Position numbers and translations under genes: made by a program. From assembly GCA_965261645.1 (NCBI GenBank), contig CBDHDJ010000003.1, positions 744,001 to 808,000 on the forward strand: a stretch of DNA of 64,000 nucleotides, read 5' to 3'. A model generated the notes under the pieces. It did no database searches and was not told the origin of the DNA. It saw only the letters and a list, made by a program, of their open reading frames with translations. Every line of letters begins with the position of its first letter. Within the stretch, counting starts at the first letter, position 1. This document shows, piece after piece, positions 38,486 to 48,195 of the stretch. This DNA comes from CBDHDJ01 sp965261645. Its GTDB lineage: Bacteria > Pseudomonadota > Alphaproteobacteria > SHVV01.

Positions 38486-38548
38486 GGCGCGAAGCGGCGG
38501 CGCAAACTCGCGTCAATAAATCTTGGGCCGGTGGGAGGCCGGGTTAGG

Positions 38549-39478
38549 TCAAGCTGTTGCGCCCGCTGCCGCGAAGCGCAGCACGCCATCCGTCTCGTCC
38601 CGTCCGGAGGCTTCCGTTTCGGTGTGGCGCCACGCTGTCTTGTCGGCCAGGACGGCGCTGACCAGTTGGTGATGGAGGCCGTGCCCGGAGCAGACACCTT
38701 CGAATTCAGCAAGCAGCGGCGCACCGATAAGGTAGAGATCGCCCATTGCATCGAGCACCTTGTGGCGCACGAACTCGTCCTTGTACCTGAGGCCGCCTTC
38801 GTTGAGAACCTTCCCGTCGCGCACGACGACGGCGTTGTCCAGCGAGCCCCCGCGCACCAATCCGCGAGCCCTGAGATCGCTCACTTGCTCGGCGAACCCG
38901 AACGTGCGAGCGCGCGCGATGTCCCGCTCGAACCCGCCGTTGACCGGCGTAAACGCGCAGGTCTGACTCGCGACAGCCGGATTATCGAATGCAATCGCGA
39001 AACGGACGGCGAAGCGGTCAGCGGGGCGCAAGACCGCCCGCCGATGATTGTCGCCGACCTCGATTCGCCGCAACAGCTGGATAGCGCGGCGCGGCGCGTC
39101 CTGCGCGGCGATGCCGGCATCCTTGATCATGAACACGAACGGCGCCGCGCTGCCATCCATGATCGGCACCTCGGGCGCATCGAGCTCGACAAGGACATTG
39201 TCGATGCCCGCCCCCATGAAGGCGGCCATCAAATGCTCGATGGTCGACACCGTGATGCCCGCATCGTTGCCGATCGTCGTGCACATCACCGTGCTGCGCA
39301 CATTGGCGCTCACCGCGCGCACCTCTGCGTTCGCCCGGGCGGGGCGATCGGTGCGGCGGAAAACGATGCCGGTATCCGGGGGTGCGGGGCCCAGCGCCAT
39401 CGCCACGCGGTCGCCGCTGTGCAGGCCGACGCCGGTACAACGGACGCGATCCGCTAACGTGTGCTGTCGAACCTTCAT
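38549..39478 (-). CDS. lpxC: UDP-3-O-acyl-N-acetylglucosamine deacetylase
   Basis: Zinc hydrolase for the first committed step of lipid A synthesis. 309 residues. The zinc ligands are in IEHLMAAF and HKVLDAMGDLYL. The catalytic-histidine segment reads CSGHGLHHQL; many LpxCs have Asn in place of the second His after SGH. The gene lies between ftsZ and bamD, as in many alphaproteobacteria. An AAGGAG lies 13 nt before the ATG, rather far. The product makes the organism a lipid A producer. Confidence 0.95.
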   Translation of the reverse strand: MKVRQHTLADRVRCTGVGLHSGDRVAMALGPAPPDTGIVFRRTDRPARANAEVRAVSANVRSTVMCTTIGNDAGITVSTIEHLMAAFMGAGIDNVLVELDAPEVPIMDGSAAPFVFMIKDAGIAAQDAPRRAIQLLRRIEVGDNHRRAVLRPADRFAVRFAIAFDNPAVASQTCAFTPVNGGFERDIARARTFGFAEQVSDLRARGLVRGGSLDNAVVVRDGKVLNEGGLRYKDEFVRHKVLDAMGDLYLIGAPLLAEFEGVCSGHGLHHQLVSAVLADKTAWRHTETEASGRDETDGVLRFAAAGATA

Positions 39479-39582
39479 GACTGCTGCTACTCTCCTTGCT
39501 GCCGACTAGGTTCTCTGGCAGCCCACCGCAAGCCCCCCCCGAGTAGTAATTATTGTAGTGACTCCAACTGCCTCGGGAGTGT

Positions 39583-39623
39583 GCTTCGGGGGAGGTATAA
39601 GCCACTTCCCCCGAAGCCCTCAA
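39583..39623 (-). promoter_or_regulatory. Candidate lpxC promoter inside an inverted repeat
   Basis: On the minus strand TTGAGG (39623-39618) and TTATAC (39600-39595) are exactly 17 nt apart, a good -35/-10 pair for lpxC. A perfect 11-bp inverted repeat, GCTTCGGGGGA (39583-39593) and TCCCCCGAAGC (39607-39617), has one arm in the spacer and one just downstream of the -10, so it could be an operator. It could also be a remnant ftsZ terminator, but no U-run follows on the minus strand. Confidence 0.45.
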
Positions 39624-39688
39624 ATCACTCTTTATTACAAAGTCTTACACCACAAAGCCTGGGTCACGGTGTCATCTCGGCACGCGCC

Positions 39689-41449
39689 CTAGTTGGCCTG
39701 CCGGCGCAGGAACGCAGGTATCTCGAGCAGATCCTCATCGGGTTCACTGACCATGTTACGCGCTGGGAGGGCCTCGGGTATCTCCGCCGGCGCATCGGCG
39801 GCGCTATCCGGATTAGCGTCGTCGCGTCCACGGAGCAGCGCACCCAAGCTGGGCTCCACCTTGCTTTCCGCGGGACCCTCGCTGCGCTTGCGTGCGCGCC
39901 CCGCGCCCGTCACCCACTCGAACAGGCTCGGCTTCTCGACGTCCCGCTTGGCGCCGTTGGCTACCGCTGCCTCGGCGAAGGGATCAGGGGCCAGCGGTGG
40001 CGCCGACATCACCCCCGGCCTGACCGGTTGCGGCGGAATGAAGGCGTCGTTTTCGGCCGTGACCTCGGCTACCTCGGCAGGCGGCTCCTCGGGCAGGGCA
40101 GCCATGTCTGTGGCCTCACTTTGTGCTGCAGGATCGACGGCCGCCTCGGAAAACTGCCGCGGCATGAGCCTCGTCGGCCCAGACGCGGGGTCGGCCGGGG
40201 CCATCGGTGCGGTTGCGTGTGCGGCTACAGATGGGACCGCCGGTGCAACCGCCGCCGCCGGGCTCGCTCGCACTGCGCTTGCCGGCGCCACGCCGGACTG
40301 CATATCGACGGCAGGCTCTCGCGCGACGTCGGGCTCAACGGGCAGATCTTCGGGCTCATCCTCCTCGGCCCGCATCGCCGTCGCCGGGGGGGCCATGCCC
40401 ATCACCGGCTCCGTGCGGAGCGTGGCCGTGGGCCGGGACTCCTCCCGTGCTGCAGTGACCTCATGAAGCCGGGGCATCGCGGCCTCGGCGTCCATACCGG
40501 TCGCCACCAAGGAGAGACGAACGCGGCCCTCCAGGTTTTCGTCGAAGGTCGAGCCGAAGATGATATTGGCGTTGGGGTCGACCTCCTCGCGAATACGGTT
40601 GGCGGCTTCGTCGACCTCGAACAACGTCATGTCGGTTCCACCGGTGATGTTGATGAGGACGCCCTTGGCGCCGTGCAGCGAAACATCATCGAGGAGGGGA
40701 TTGGCGATCGCGGCTTCCGCCGCATCGAGCGCCCGGCGTTCGCCGTCGGCCTCGCCGGTCCCCATCATCGCCTTGCCCATCTCCATTATGACGGTGCGGA
40801 TATCGGCGATGTCGAGATTGATAAGGCCCGGCATCACCATGAGATCGGTCACCCCGCGAACCCCGGAATAGAGAACGTCATCGGCCATCTTGAAGGCGTC
40901 AGCGAATGTGGTCTTCTCGTTGGCGATGCGAAACAGGTTCTGATTGGGAATGATGATGAGCGTATCGACGTGACGCTGCAGCTTCTCGATCCCGGCTTCT
41001 GCGATGGCCATGCGATGGGCGCCCTCGAACTGGAAGGGCTTGGTCACCACCGCGACCGTGAGCGCGCCCGCTTCGCGCCCGGCCTGGGCGATCACGGGCG
41101 CCGCGCCGGTGCCGGTGCCACCTCCCATGCCCGCGGTAATGAAGACCATGTGGCTGCCGCGCAGGTGTTCCATGATCTCATCGATGCCCTCCTCGGCGGC
41201 GGCGCGGCCGATATCGGGCCGCGAACCCGCCCCGAGCCCCTGCGTCAGATGCACACCCAACTGGATGCGCCGCTCGGTGAGCGACTGAGCAAGCGATTGG
41301 GCGTCCGTATTGGTCACGACAAACTCGACGCCCTCCAAGCGGGCGCTGATCATGTTGTTGACCGCGTTGCCGCCGGCCCCGCCGACCCCCATGACCGTAA
41401 TCTGGGGTTTCAGCTCGGTAACCGCCGGCATACTGATATTGATCGTCAT
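39689..41449 (-). CDS. ftsZ: Cell division protein FtsZ
   Basis: Tubulin-like GTPase that forms the division ring. From ATG 41449 it has 586 residues. GGAGG stands 5 nt before this ATG, a strong ribosome binding site that decides the start over the 15-codon longer frame. The tubulin signature GGGTGTG is at 109-115, and NIIFGSTFD and GVRGVTDLMVMPGLINLD are present. The globular domain ends near 320, followed by a long Ala/Pro/Glu-rich linker of about 245 residues, and the C-terminal peptide DLLEIPAFLRRQAN that binds ZipA/FtsA/FzlA-type partners. Long linkers are usual in alphaproteobacteria. Confidence 0.98.
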   Translation of the reverse strand: MTINISMPAVTELKPQITVMGVGGAGGNAVNNMISARLEGVEFVVTNTDAQSLAQSLTERRIQLGVHLTQGLGAGSRPDIGRAAAEEGIDEIMEHLRGSHMVFITAGMGGGTGTGAAPVIAQAGREAGALTVAVVTKPFQFEGAHRMAIAEAGIEKLQRHVDTLIIIPNQNLFRIANEKTTFADAFKMADDVLYSGVRGVTDLMVMPGLINLDIADIRTVIMEMGKAMMGTGEADGERRALDAAEAAIANPLLDDVSLHGAKGVLINITGGTDMTLFEVDEAANRIREEVDPNANIIFGSTFDENLEGRVRLSLVATGMDAEAAMPRLHEVTAAREESRPTATLRTEPVMGMAPPATAMRAEEDEPEDLPVEPDVAREPAVDMQSGVAPASAVRASPAAAVAPAVPSVAAHATAPMAPADPASGPTRLMPRQFSEAAVDPAAQSEATDMAALPEEPPAEVAEVTAENDAFIPPQPVRPGVMSAPPLAPDPFAEAAVANGAKRDVEKPSLFEWVTGAGRARKRSEGPAESKVEPSLGALLRGRDDANPDSAADAPAEIPEALPARNMVSEPDEDLLEIPAFLRRQAN

Positions 41450-41557
41450 AATGACCTCCGAACTCGTGCTTTCACCGTTTACACAGGCATTCACTTGTTG
41501 CCGTAGCTCCGGTGCCCTCCGTGCCTCAAACGCCCCCGCTTCTTTTCGTCCGGGGTG

Positions 41558-42817
41558 CTAGAAATTCTCTCTCAGCCAGTGCCCGAGGCGGCTCCAAGGG
41601 CCGTCACCGGCGCCAGCGTGATTCGCGTATCCGTGGGTTGCCTCCAACGAACCTTCAGCGGCATAGCGCAACAGCCCGGCGCAGGTCGCGAACGCCGGGC
41701 CGCCCATGGCGTCGGCCAGGCCGTCGATGTGGATCGGCCGACCGATTCGCACCTGCTTGTCGAGCATGTGCGCGGTGAGTTCGCGCAGGCCCTGGAGCTG
41801 GCTCGCGCCGCCGGTGAGTACGACGCGCCGGCTCGATCCGCGACCCAAGCCGGCGTCCTCAAGGCGGGCGCGCACGATTTCCAGGATTTCCTCCACCCGT
41901 GGCCGGATGATGCCGACCAGCATCGAGCGCGGCACCTGATGAATTTCCTCACTGTCTTCCTCACCAAGCTGCGGGACATCGAGCAATTGGCGCTCGTCGG
42001 TCGGGCTCGGGATCACGCTGCCATAGAGGGTCTTGAAGCGCTCGGCGTGCCGCGCCGAGGTGGCCAGGCCGCGCGCGATGTCGCTGGTCACGTGCTGTCC
42101 GCCGAGCGGCGTGCAGTCGGCGAACACCAAGCTGCCGGCGAGGAACACGCCAACTGTCGTGGTGCCCGCCCCCATGTCGATGACGGTGGCGCCGAGGTCT
42201 ATTTCATCGTCGACCAGGGTCGCGAGACCCGCCGCGTAGGGCGAAACAATGACCCGTTCCATGCCGAGATGGCCCCGCTCGATGCACAGCGCCAAGTTGC
42301 GAAGCGGCCCATCGGCCAGGGTGACGAGGTGCATGGTGACGCCGAGGCGGCTGCCGAACATGCCGCGCGGGTCGCGGATCCCGTTGGTGCCGTCGATGGC
42401 GTAATTGATCGGGATGGTGTGCACGATGCGGCGCTCTTCGGTCTGGTGCCCCTCGCGCGCCGCGTCGATCATGCGGTGGAGGTCGGCATCGCCCACTTCG
42501 TGACCGTCGACCGAAACCTCGACAACTATTCTGTGCGACGTGGGCTGGCCGCCCGAAAGATTGACGAACACGTGCTCGATCGTCTGGCCCGCCATGCGCT
42601 CGGCGGCGTCGACGGCGGCGCGAATCGATTGTTCCGCCGCCCCCATGTCGGCCACGGTACCGCCACTCAGCCCCCGCGCCGCCTGATGGCCGATGCCGAC
42701 GACACGGATACCCCCGGACGCCCCTGTCTTGGCGAGAAAGCAACATACCTTCGAGGTGCCGACATCGAGCGCCGCCAGCACCTCGTTACGCGCCGCACCG
42801 CCGCGCCCTACCGCCAT
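41558..42817 (-). CDS. ftsA: Cell division protein FtsA
   Basis: Actin-like ATPase that ties FtsZ to the membrane. 419 residues: phosphate-1 loop ALDVGTSKVCCFLAK near the N-terminus, SHDS insert domain, GAGTTTVGVFLAGSLVFAD and the later VLTGGASQLQGL adenosine motif. The C-terminus SRLGHWLRENF is a short amphipathic helix for membrane binding. It is 48 bp after ftsQ and 108 bp before ftsZ. Confidence 0.97.
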   Translation of the reverse strand: MAVGRGGAARNEVLAALDVGTSKVCCFLAKTGASGGIRVVGIGHQAARGLSGGTVADMGAAEQSIRAAVDAAERMAGQTIEHVFVNLSGGQPTSHRIVVEVSVDGHEVGDADLHRMIDAAREGHQTEERRIVHTIPINYAIDGTNGIRDPRGMFGSRLGVTMHLVTLADGPLRNLALCIERGHLGMERVIVSPYAAGLATLVDDEIDLGATVIDMGAGTTTVGVFLAGSLVFADCTPLGGQHVTSDIARGLATSARHAERFKTLYGSVIPSPTDERQLLDVPQLGEEDSEEIHQVPRSMLVGIIRPRVEEILEIVRARLEDAGLGRGSSRRVVLTGGASQLQGLRELTAHMLDKQVRIGRPIHIDGLADAMGGPAFATCAGLLRYAAEGSLEATHGYANHAGAGDGPWSRLGHWLRENF

Positions 42818-42865
42818 GACGGACCCCCACTCATGCTCAATCCCCCGTACCCCGCATGGCCGAGC

Positions 42866-43741
42866 CTACGTCTCCTCGCCGGGACCACGCTGGGCCGCTG
42901 CCGCCGGCGTCATGCGAACAATCAGGCGATCCGGCAACCTGAGATCGATGGCAACGAGGTCGCGGCCGAGAATGCGGTGCTCGGCCTCAAGGCGGGCGAG
43001 CCGGTGCCACGCCTCGGCGGCATCCCGTTCGGGCAGCTTGACCTCGATGCCATTGTCGAACTTGAGATTCCAGCGCCGGCCCGCTACCCACACCATCGCG
43101 GCGACGCGCCGCTCGAGCTGGGGCTCTTCGCCAAGAAGATCGAGGATATCGGCAGCATGCGAGGCCGCGCCCGGGCCCACCACGAGGGGCAGATGGGAGA
43201 ACCGGCCGAGCCGCTTCGTCGTGATTAGCGCCCCGTCGCGGTCGATGAGGGCGAGCTTGCCGTCGCGCTGCCACAGCGCATAGGGCTGGCGTTCCATGAG
43301 CCGCACATGAATCGCCCGCGGCAGGCTCCGCGACACCGTTGCGGATGCGACCCAGCCCAGGGCTACGAGCCGCGCTCGCGCCGCGCTCAGATCGACATCG
43401 AGAATCGACTGGCCGGGTGCGATCGCCAAGGCACGCCGCACGTCCTCTTTGTTCGCCTCAACCCGGCCGCTGACATAGACTTCTTCGACGGCAAGTCCGA
43501 GATTCCGGGCAATGTGGGCGGTGCCATCGCGCGCCCGAAACGCGAGCGCCTCGGCATGGCCCTCCCGCCAGGCGTAGGTCGCGGCAACCCCCAATAGGAC
43601 GAAGAGCACGAGCACAATGCCGAGCTTGAGAGCGAAAGAGCGCGCGCGCCGGCGGCGCCGGTGCGGTTGGCCGGGTGACGGGGTCACGGTCTCGGCCGAC
43701 CCCGGCCGAGGGCGCAGATCCTCAGCGTCTATCGGTTGCAT
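42866..43741 (-). CDS. ftsQ: Cell division protein FtsQ
   Basis: Bitopic divisome protein. From ATG 43741 it has 291 residues: a proline/arginine-rich cytoplasmic N-terminus (to about 40, HRRRRRARS), one transmembrane helix (LKLGIVLVLFVLLGVAATYA), a POTRA domain (VEEVYVSGRVEANKEDVRRAL) and the beta domain. GGAGG lies 7 nt before this ATG, so it is preferred to the upstream ATG 43762. It overlaps the end of ddl by 13 bp. Confidence 0.93.
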   Translation of the reverse strand: MQPIDAEDLRPRPGSAETVTPSPGQPHRRRRRARSFALKLGIVLVLFVLLGVAATYAWREGHAEALAFRARDGTAHIARNLGLAVEEVYVSGRVEANKEDVRRALAIAPGQSILDVDLSAARARLVALGWVASATVSRSLPRAIHVRLMERQPYALWQRDGKLALIDRDGALITTKRLGRFSHLPLVVGPGAASHAADILDLLGEEPQLERRVAAMVWVAGRRWNLKFDNGIEVKLPERDAAEAWHRLARLEAEHRILGRDLVAIDLRLPDRLIVRMTPAAAAQRGPGEET

Positions 43742-44643
43742 CCCGCATCCTCCACGATCCATTTGACGAGGTCCGAGAAGCCAATGTCGTGATAGGCGGC
43801 GATCTCGGGCACGAGTGACAGAGGCGTCATGCCGGGCTGGGTGTTGAGCTCGAGAATGTAGAACTTGCCGGGCGTGCCCTCCGTGTCGTCGTAGCGTAGA
43901 TCGGCGCGCGTGACGCCGCGGCAGCCGAGCGCACGGTGGGCCGTAAGCGCGATGTCGAGGGCTTCGTCGTAGGCCGGGCGCGGCAGCGGCGCCGGCATGA
44001 TGTGCGTGGCTTTGCCGTCGGTGTACTTTGCCTGATAGTCGTAGAACCGGCCCTTGGGCTGGATTTCGATTACTCCGAGCGGCCGGTCCCCCATGACCGC
44101 GACGTGGATTTCATGGCCCGGGATGTAGCGCTCCACCAGAACGCTGTCGCCATAGGGCCACTCGCCCATGTCGGACGGCTTGAAATTGTCGCCCTCGAAC
44201 ACCAGCGTGACACCGACGCTCGAGCCTTCGTTGACCGGCTTGATGACGTAAGGCGGCGCCATCACGTCGCCGTTCAGCAGGGCCTCACGGGCCACGACCT
44301 TGCCCTCGGCGCACGCCAGACCGACGCCCTGGAACAGGCTGAGCGCCGCGGGCTTGTTCATGGCCAGCGCCGAGGCGAGCACGCCGGAATGGGTGTAGGG
44401 AATCTCGAGTGTCTCGAGAATCCCCTGCATGCAGCCATCTTCGCCGAAGCGGCCGTGCAGCGCGTTGAACGCAATGTCGGGCCGGGCCGCTCTCAACACG
44501 TTGGCGATGTCGTGATCCACGTCGATGGTCTCGGCCTCGTAGTTGAGCTCACGCAGGGCGCTCTGGATCGCGGTTCCGCTGACGAGCGAGACTTCACGCT
44601 CGGCCGACCAGCCCCCCATCAACACGGCGACGCGCGCGCTCAT
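43729..44643 (-). CDS. ddl: D-alanine--D-alanine ligase
   Basis: ATP-grasp enzyme that makes D-Ala-D-Ala for the MurF reaction. 304 residues: N-terminal HGRFGEDG loop, NEGSSVGV, and the C-terminal ATP-binding RADLRYDD and LELNTQPGMTPLSLVPE. The start overlaps the murB stop by 4 bp (ATGA). It is the DdlB type that lies in the dcw cluster. Confidence 0.97.
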   Translation of the reverse strand: MSARVAVLMGGWSAEREVSLVSGTAIQSALRELNYEAETIDVDHDIANVLRAARPDIAFNALHGRFGEDGCMQGILETLEIPYTHSGVLASALAMNKPAALSLFQGVGLACAEGKVVAREALLNGDVMAPPYVIKPVNEGSSVGVTLVFEGDNFKPSDMGEWPYGDSVLVERYIPGHEIHVAVMGDRPLGVIEIQPKGRFYDYQAKYTDGKATHIMPAPLPRPAYDEALDIALTAHRALGCRGVTRADLRYDDTEGTPGKFYILELNTQPGMTPLSLVPEIAAYHDIGFSDLVKWIVEDAGCNR

Positions 44644-45602
44644 GTCTCGACCTCCACCACGGCGCCCGGCGGATGGAGGCCGATGCGGCGAATTTCCCAT
44701 TCGAGGTTGACCCCGGTGGCGGCCGCGACCCGGCGGCGCACCTCTTCGCCGAGCGCTTCGAGATCGGCCGCGGTGGCCGATCCGGTGTTGATGAGAAAGT
44801 TGCAGTGCTGCTCCGACACCACCGCACGGCCCCGTTTGAGCCCGCGGCAACCGGCACGCTCGATCAGCTCCCAGGCCGATGCGCCCGTGGTCTCGTCCGG
44901 ATTGACGAAGGTGCTGCCGCCAGTGCGGCTTTTGACCGGCTGGCTGTCCTCGCGGGCCGAGCGAATCTGGTTCATTCGCCGTTCGATCTCGGCGCGATCA
45001 CCGGGCTCACCCCGCAGGCGCGCAGCCGTGAAGATCCAGTCGTCCGCCACGTCGGAGTGGCGATAGCCAAAGCCCAGCTTACTGAGAGACAGGCGATGGT
45101 GGCTGCCCTCGGCATCCAGCGCCTCGGCCTCCAGCGTGACCGCGGCCATGTCCTTACCGTAGGCGCCGGCGTTCATGCGCAGCGCACCGCCGGTGGTGCC
45201 GGGAATGCCGCTCAGGAACTCGAGCCCGGCCACGCCGGCATCGCGGCACGCGCGCGCCACGCTGATATCGAGCGCGCCCGCGCCGATCCGCACCTCGCCG
45301 GTCCCGGGATCGGGCTCGATGGTGGCGAATTCGCGCCCCAGACGCACGACAACGCCCGGCACGCCGCCGTCGCGGACCAGGAGATTAGACCCCACACCGA
45401 TGATCGCGACCGCAACGTCGGCGGGTTTCCTGGCAAGGAACGACGCCAGATCCTCGACATCGGCAGGGCGGAACAGGACCTCGGCCGGCCCGCCCACACG
45501 GAACCAGGTGATCCGGGCGAGTGCGGCGTGGGCGCGGTAGCGGCCGCGCACCGGCGGCAGCCGATCGATGAGCGTCGTTCGCCGGGCCCCCGCCGTCATC
45601 AT
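44640..45602 (-). CDS. murB: UDP-N-acetylenolpyruvoylglucosamine reductase
   Basis: FAD- and NADPH-dependent reduction that yields UDP-MurNAc. 320 residues, type I-like length for the group found in dcw clusters. FAD motif IGVGSNLLVRDGG, proton-donor serine region TGGSTFVNP, and the FLSGIPGTTGGALRMNAGAYG segment. Two adjacent ATGs (45602, 45599) begin it; AAGG 7 nt before the first favours that one, which also gives the ATGA overlap with murC. Confidence 0.96.
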   Translation of the reverse strand: MMTAGARRTTLIDRLPPVRGRYRAHAALARITWFRVGGPAEVLFRPADVEDLASFLARKPADVAVAIIGVGSNLLVRDGGVPGVVVRLGREFATIEPDPGTGEVRIGAGALDISVARACRDAGVAGLEFLSGIPGTTGGALRMNAGAYGKDMAAVTLEAEALDAEGSHHRLSLSKLGFGYRHSDVADDWIFTAARLRGEPGDRAEIERRMNQIRSAREDSQPVKSRTGGSTFVNPDETTGASAWELIERAGCRGLKRGRAVVSEQHCNFLINTGSATAADLEALGEEVRRRVAAATGVNLEWEIRRIGLHPPGAVVEVET

Positions 45603-47041
45603 TGGCCGGCCTTGATCGGTATCGGCGGCTCGTCGCCGAGAATCTCGGCGAGGCGCGCCGACAAGGCCTCGGCCCAAGCGGTGATGTTGCCGGCGCCGAG
45701 GCAGATCACGACATCGCCCCGCTCAGCGCGCTCGGCGATTATCGCGGCCAGAGCGCCGGAATCGGTCAGGGGAAGAACGTCCCGGTGGCCGTGGCGGCGC
45801 AGGCCGTCGACCAGGGCATCGCGATCGATGCCCTCGATCGGCGTCTCACCGGCGGCGTAGACATCCGCGACGATCACCAGATCGGCATCGTTGAAGCAGC
45901 TGCAGAAATCGTCGAACAGGTGGTGCAGCCGGGTGTAGCGATGGGGCTGCACGACGGCAATCAAGCGGCCCTCATAGACGCCGCGCGCCGCCTTCAGGAC
46001 GGCGGTGATTTCGACGGGGTGGTGCGCGTAGTCGTCGATCACCGTGATATCGCGGACCTGCCCGGTGCGGGTGAAGCGCCGTTTGACGCCTTCGAATTCG
46101 GCCAGCGCCTGTTTGATCACGTCATCGGCGATCCCCATCTCGCGCGCCACGGCGATCGCCGCCAGGGCATTGAGAACGTTGTGCGCGCCCGGCATGGGCA
46201 GGCGGATGGCGTGCATGGTGCGCGCCGTTCCCGCCATGCGATCGCTGAAGGCGACGGCGAACTCGGCGCCGCGCGCCGACAGCCGGACCTCGACGGCGCG
46301 CACGTCGGCCTGCGGCGCGACACCGTAGGTCACCATGCGGCGGTCGGGGATGCGGCCGATCATCGCCTGGACCTCGGGGTGATCGATGCACAGGGCGGCG
46401 AACCCATAGAACGGGATGTTCTCGACAAAGGCTTGGAAGGCGCGGCGCGCGGCGTCGAAGTCGCCATAGAAATCGAGATGCTCGGGATCGATGTTGGTGA
46501 CCACGGCGATGGTCGCGGGCAGCTTGATGAAGGTGCCGTCTGACTCATCGGCCTCGACCACCATCCAGTCGCCTTCGCCGAGCCGCGCATTCGTGCCGTA
46601 GGCGTTGATGATGCCTCCGTTGATCACGGTCGGATCGAAGCCAGCGCCATCGAGAACCGCGGCGACGAGGGACGTGGTGGTGGTCTTGCCGTGGGTCCCG
46701 CCCACCGCGATCGACCATTTGAGCTGCATCAGCTCGCCCAGCATTTCGGCCCGCCGTACGACCGGAATGAAACGCGCGCGCGCCGCCTTGACTTCCGGGT
46801 TGTCGGCGTCCACGGCGGACGACACCGCCACGACCTGCGCATCGCCCAGATTGGCCGCCGCGTGTCCGTTGGCCACCTCGATGCCGAGCGCGCGCAGCCG
46901 CTGCACGTTGGCGTTCTCGGCCACATCGCTGCCCTGGACGCGATAACCCAGATTGTGCATGACCTCGGCAATGCCGCTCATACCGATGCCGCCGATGCCG
47001 ACGAAGTGGATGGGACCGATATCGAGGGGCATGTGTCTCAT
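45599..47041 (-). CDS. murC: UDP-N-acetylmuramate--L-alanine ligase
   Basis: Adds the first amino acid of the peptidoglycan stem. 480 residues. Rossmann-like N-terminus FVGIGGIGMSGIAE, ATP loop GTHGKTTTT near 115-121, VEADESDGTF and DDYAHHPVEI. The start ATG 47041 overlaps murG by 4 bp; an internal ATG three codons on (47032) is also possible. Upstream of murB, as usual in dcw clusters. Confidence 0.97.
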   Translation of the reverse strand: MRHMPLDIGPIHFVGIGGIGMSGIAEVMHNLGYRVQGSDVAENANVQRLRALGIEVANGHAAANLGDAQVVAVSSAVDADNPEVKAARARFIPVVRRAEMLGELMQLKWSIAVGGTHGKTTTTSLVAAVLDGAGFDPTVINGGIINAYGTNARLGEGDWMVVEADESDGTFIKLPATIAVVTNIDPEHLDFYGDFDAARRAFQAFVENIPFYGFAALCIDHPEVQAMIGRIPDRRMVTYGVAPQADVRAVEVRLSARGAEFAVAFSDRMAGTARTMHAIRLPMPGAHNVLNALAAIAVAREMGIADDVIKQALAEFEGVKRRFTRTGQVRDITVIDDYAHHPVEITAVLKAARGVYEGRLIAVVQPHRYTRLHHLFDDFCSCFNDADLVIVADVYAAGETPIEGIDRDALVDGLRRHGHRDVLPLTDSGALAAIIAERAERGDVVICLGAGNITAWAEALSARLAEILGDEPPIPIKAGQ

Positions 47042-48195
47042 CGCGACGCCTCCCGGCCGCCGGCGCCCGTCGCGGCTGTGTCCGGCTGTCCTGGGATCAG
47101 CGCCTCGGTCAGATCGGCAAGGCGTTGTGCGGCATTGCGTGGCGTGGCGCCACGCGCCGCACCGGCGGCGCGGGTGAGCGCGGCGGGATCGGCGAGCAGC
47201 TCTGCGAGCTGGTCCCGCAGGCGCTCGGGCGTGAAGGCCGTTTCCGTCATCAGCCAGCCGCCACCGGCATCGGCGAGGACGCGCGCGTTGGCGGTCTGAT
47301 GGTCGCCCATGGCGCGGGCGAAGGGCACCAGGAACGACGGCCGCCCGGCCGCCTGAAGCTCGCTCACCGTCGCTGCGCCGGCCCGCGCGATGACCAGATG
47401 GGCACGCTCGAGGCGCGTAGGCAGATCGTCGAAGAACGCTGCGGTCTCGGCGCTGATCTCCTGCCCATCATAGGCCGCGCGAACCTTCCCTTGGTCCTCC
47501 GGCCGGCACTGTTGGACCACGCTGAGCCGAAATTTGAGCGAGGCGGGGAGTCCGGCGAGCGCAGCGGGAACGATCGACGCGAAGAGCGCCGCACCCTGGC
47601 TGCCGCCGATCACGAGAAGCTCGAGCGGGCCATCATCCCGCGGGGGGTCGTAGTCGCGCTGGCCGATCGCGGCGATCTCGGCGCGCACCGGCGTCCCGGT
47701 GAGCGTCGTCTTGGGCTGGTCCGCGGCGCCAAACCCACGCGTCTCGGGGAAGCTCAGCGCGATCGCCATAACGCGCCGGGCCAGCCGCCGATTGACGCGC
47801 CCGAGAACCGCGTTCTGCTCGTGAATCAAGGTGGGCAGCCCGGCCCGCAGCGCCGCCAGCATGGTGGGCAACGACGGATAGCCGCCAAAGCCCACCACGG
47901 CGCCCGCGTCGAGCCGGCCGAGCAGGCGGCGGGCGGCGATCGTGCCGGCGAGAATGTCAAAGAGGCCCTTGAGCGAGCCGAAGGGATCGCGCGCCGACAA
48001 AGTGCCGGCGCGTATGACGTGAGTGCCGAACTTGTGAGCGCCGCTCGCTGCGTAGGCCGCGCAGTAACGATCACCACGCCGATCGGTAATCAGCGCAGGT
48101 TGGCGGCCGCGCAGCGCGAGTTCGGCGGCGAGCGCGAGTGCGGGGAACACATGCCCACCCGTGCCCCCGGCGGCGAGAACGATGGCACCGGTCAT
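47038..48195 (-). CDS. murG: UDP-GlcNAc:undecaprenyl-PP-MurNAc-pentapeptide transferase
   Basis: Peripheral membrane glycosyltransferase (GT28) that makes lipid II from lipid I. 385 residues from ATG 48195. N-terminal GGTGGH at 10-15, GFGGYPSLP, HEQNAVLGRVNR, and the C-terminal VIGGSQGA with the RAGAATVSEL donor-binding motif. The reading frame stays open far upstream by chance, but the ATGA overlap with ftsW fixes this start. Confidence 0.97.
   Translation of the reverse strand: MTGAIVLAAGGTGGHVFPALALAAELALRGRQPALITDRRGDRYCAAYAASGAHKFGTHVIRAGTLSARDPFGSLKGLFDILAGTIAARRLLGRLDAGAVVGFGGYPSLPTMLAALRAGLPTLIHEQNAVLGRVNRRLARRVMAIALSFPETRGFGAADQPKTTLTGTPVRAEIAAIGQRDYDPPRDDGPLELLVIGGSQGAALFASIVPAALAGLPASLKFRLSVVQQCRPEDQGKVRAAYDGQEISAETAAFFDDLPTRLERAHLVIARAGAATVSELQAAGRPSFLVPFARAMGDHQTANARVLADAGGGWLMTETAFTPERLRDQLAELLADPAALTRAAGAARGATPRNAAQRLADLTEALIPGQPDTAATGAGGREASR

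Noticed and set aside
39461..41506. Plus-strand frame of 681 codons over ftsZ
   Set aside because: Antisense to ftsZ; Gly/Arg/His-rich shadow.
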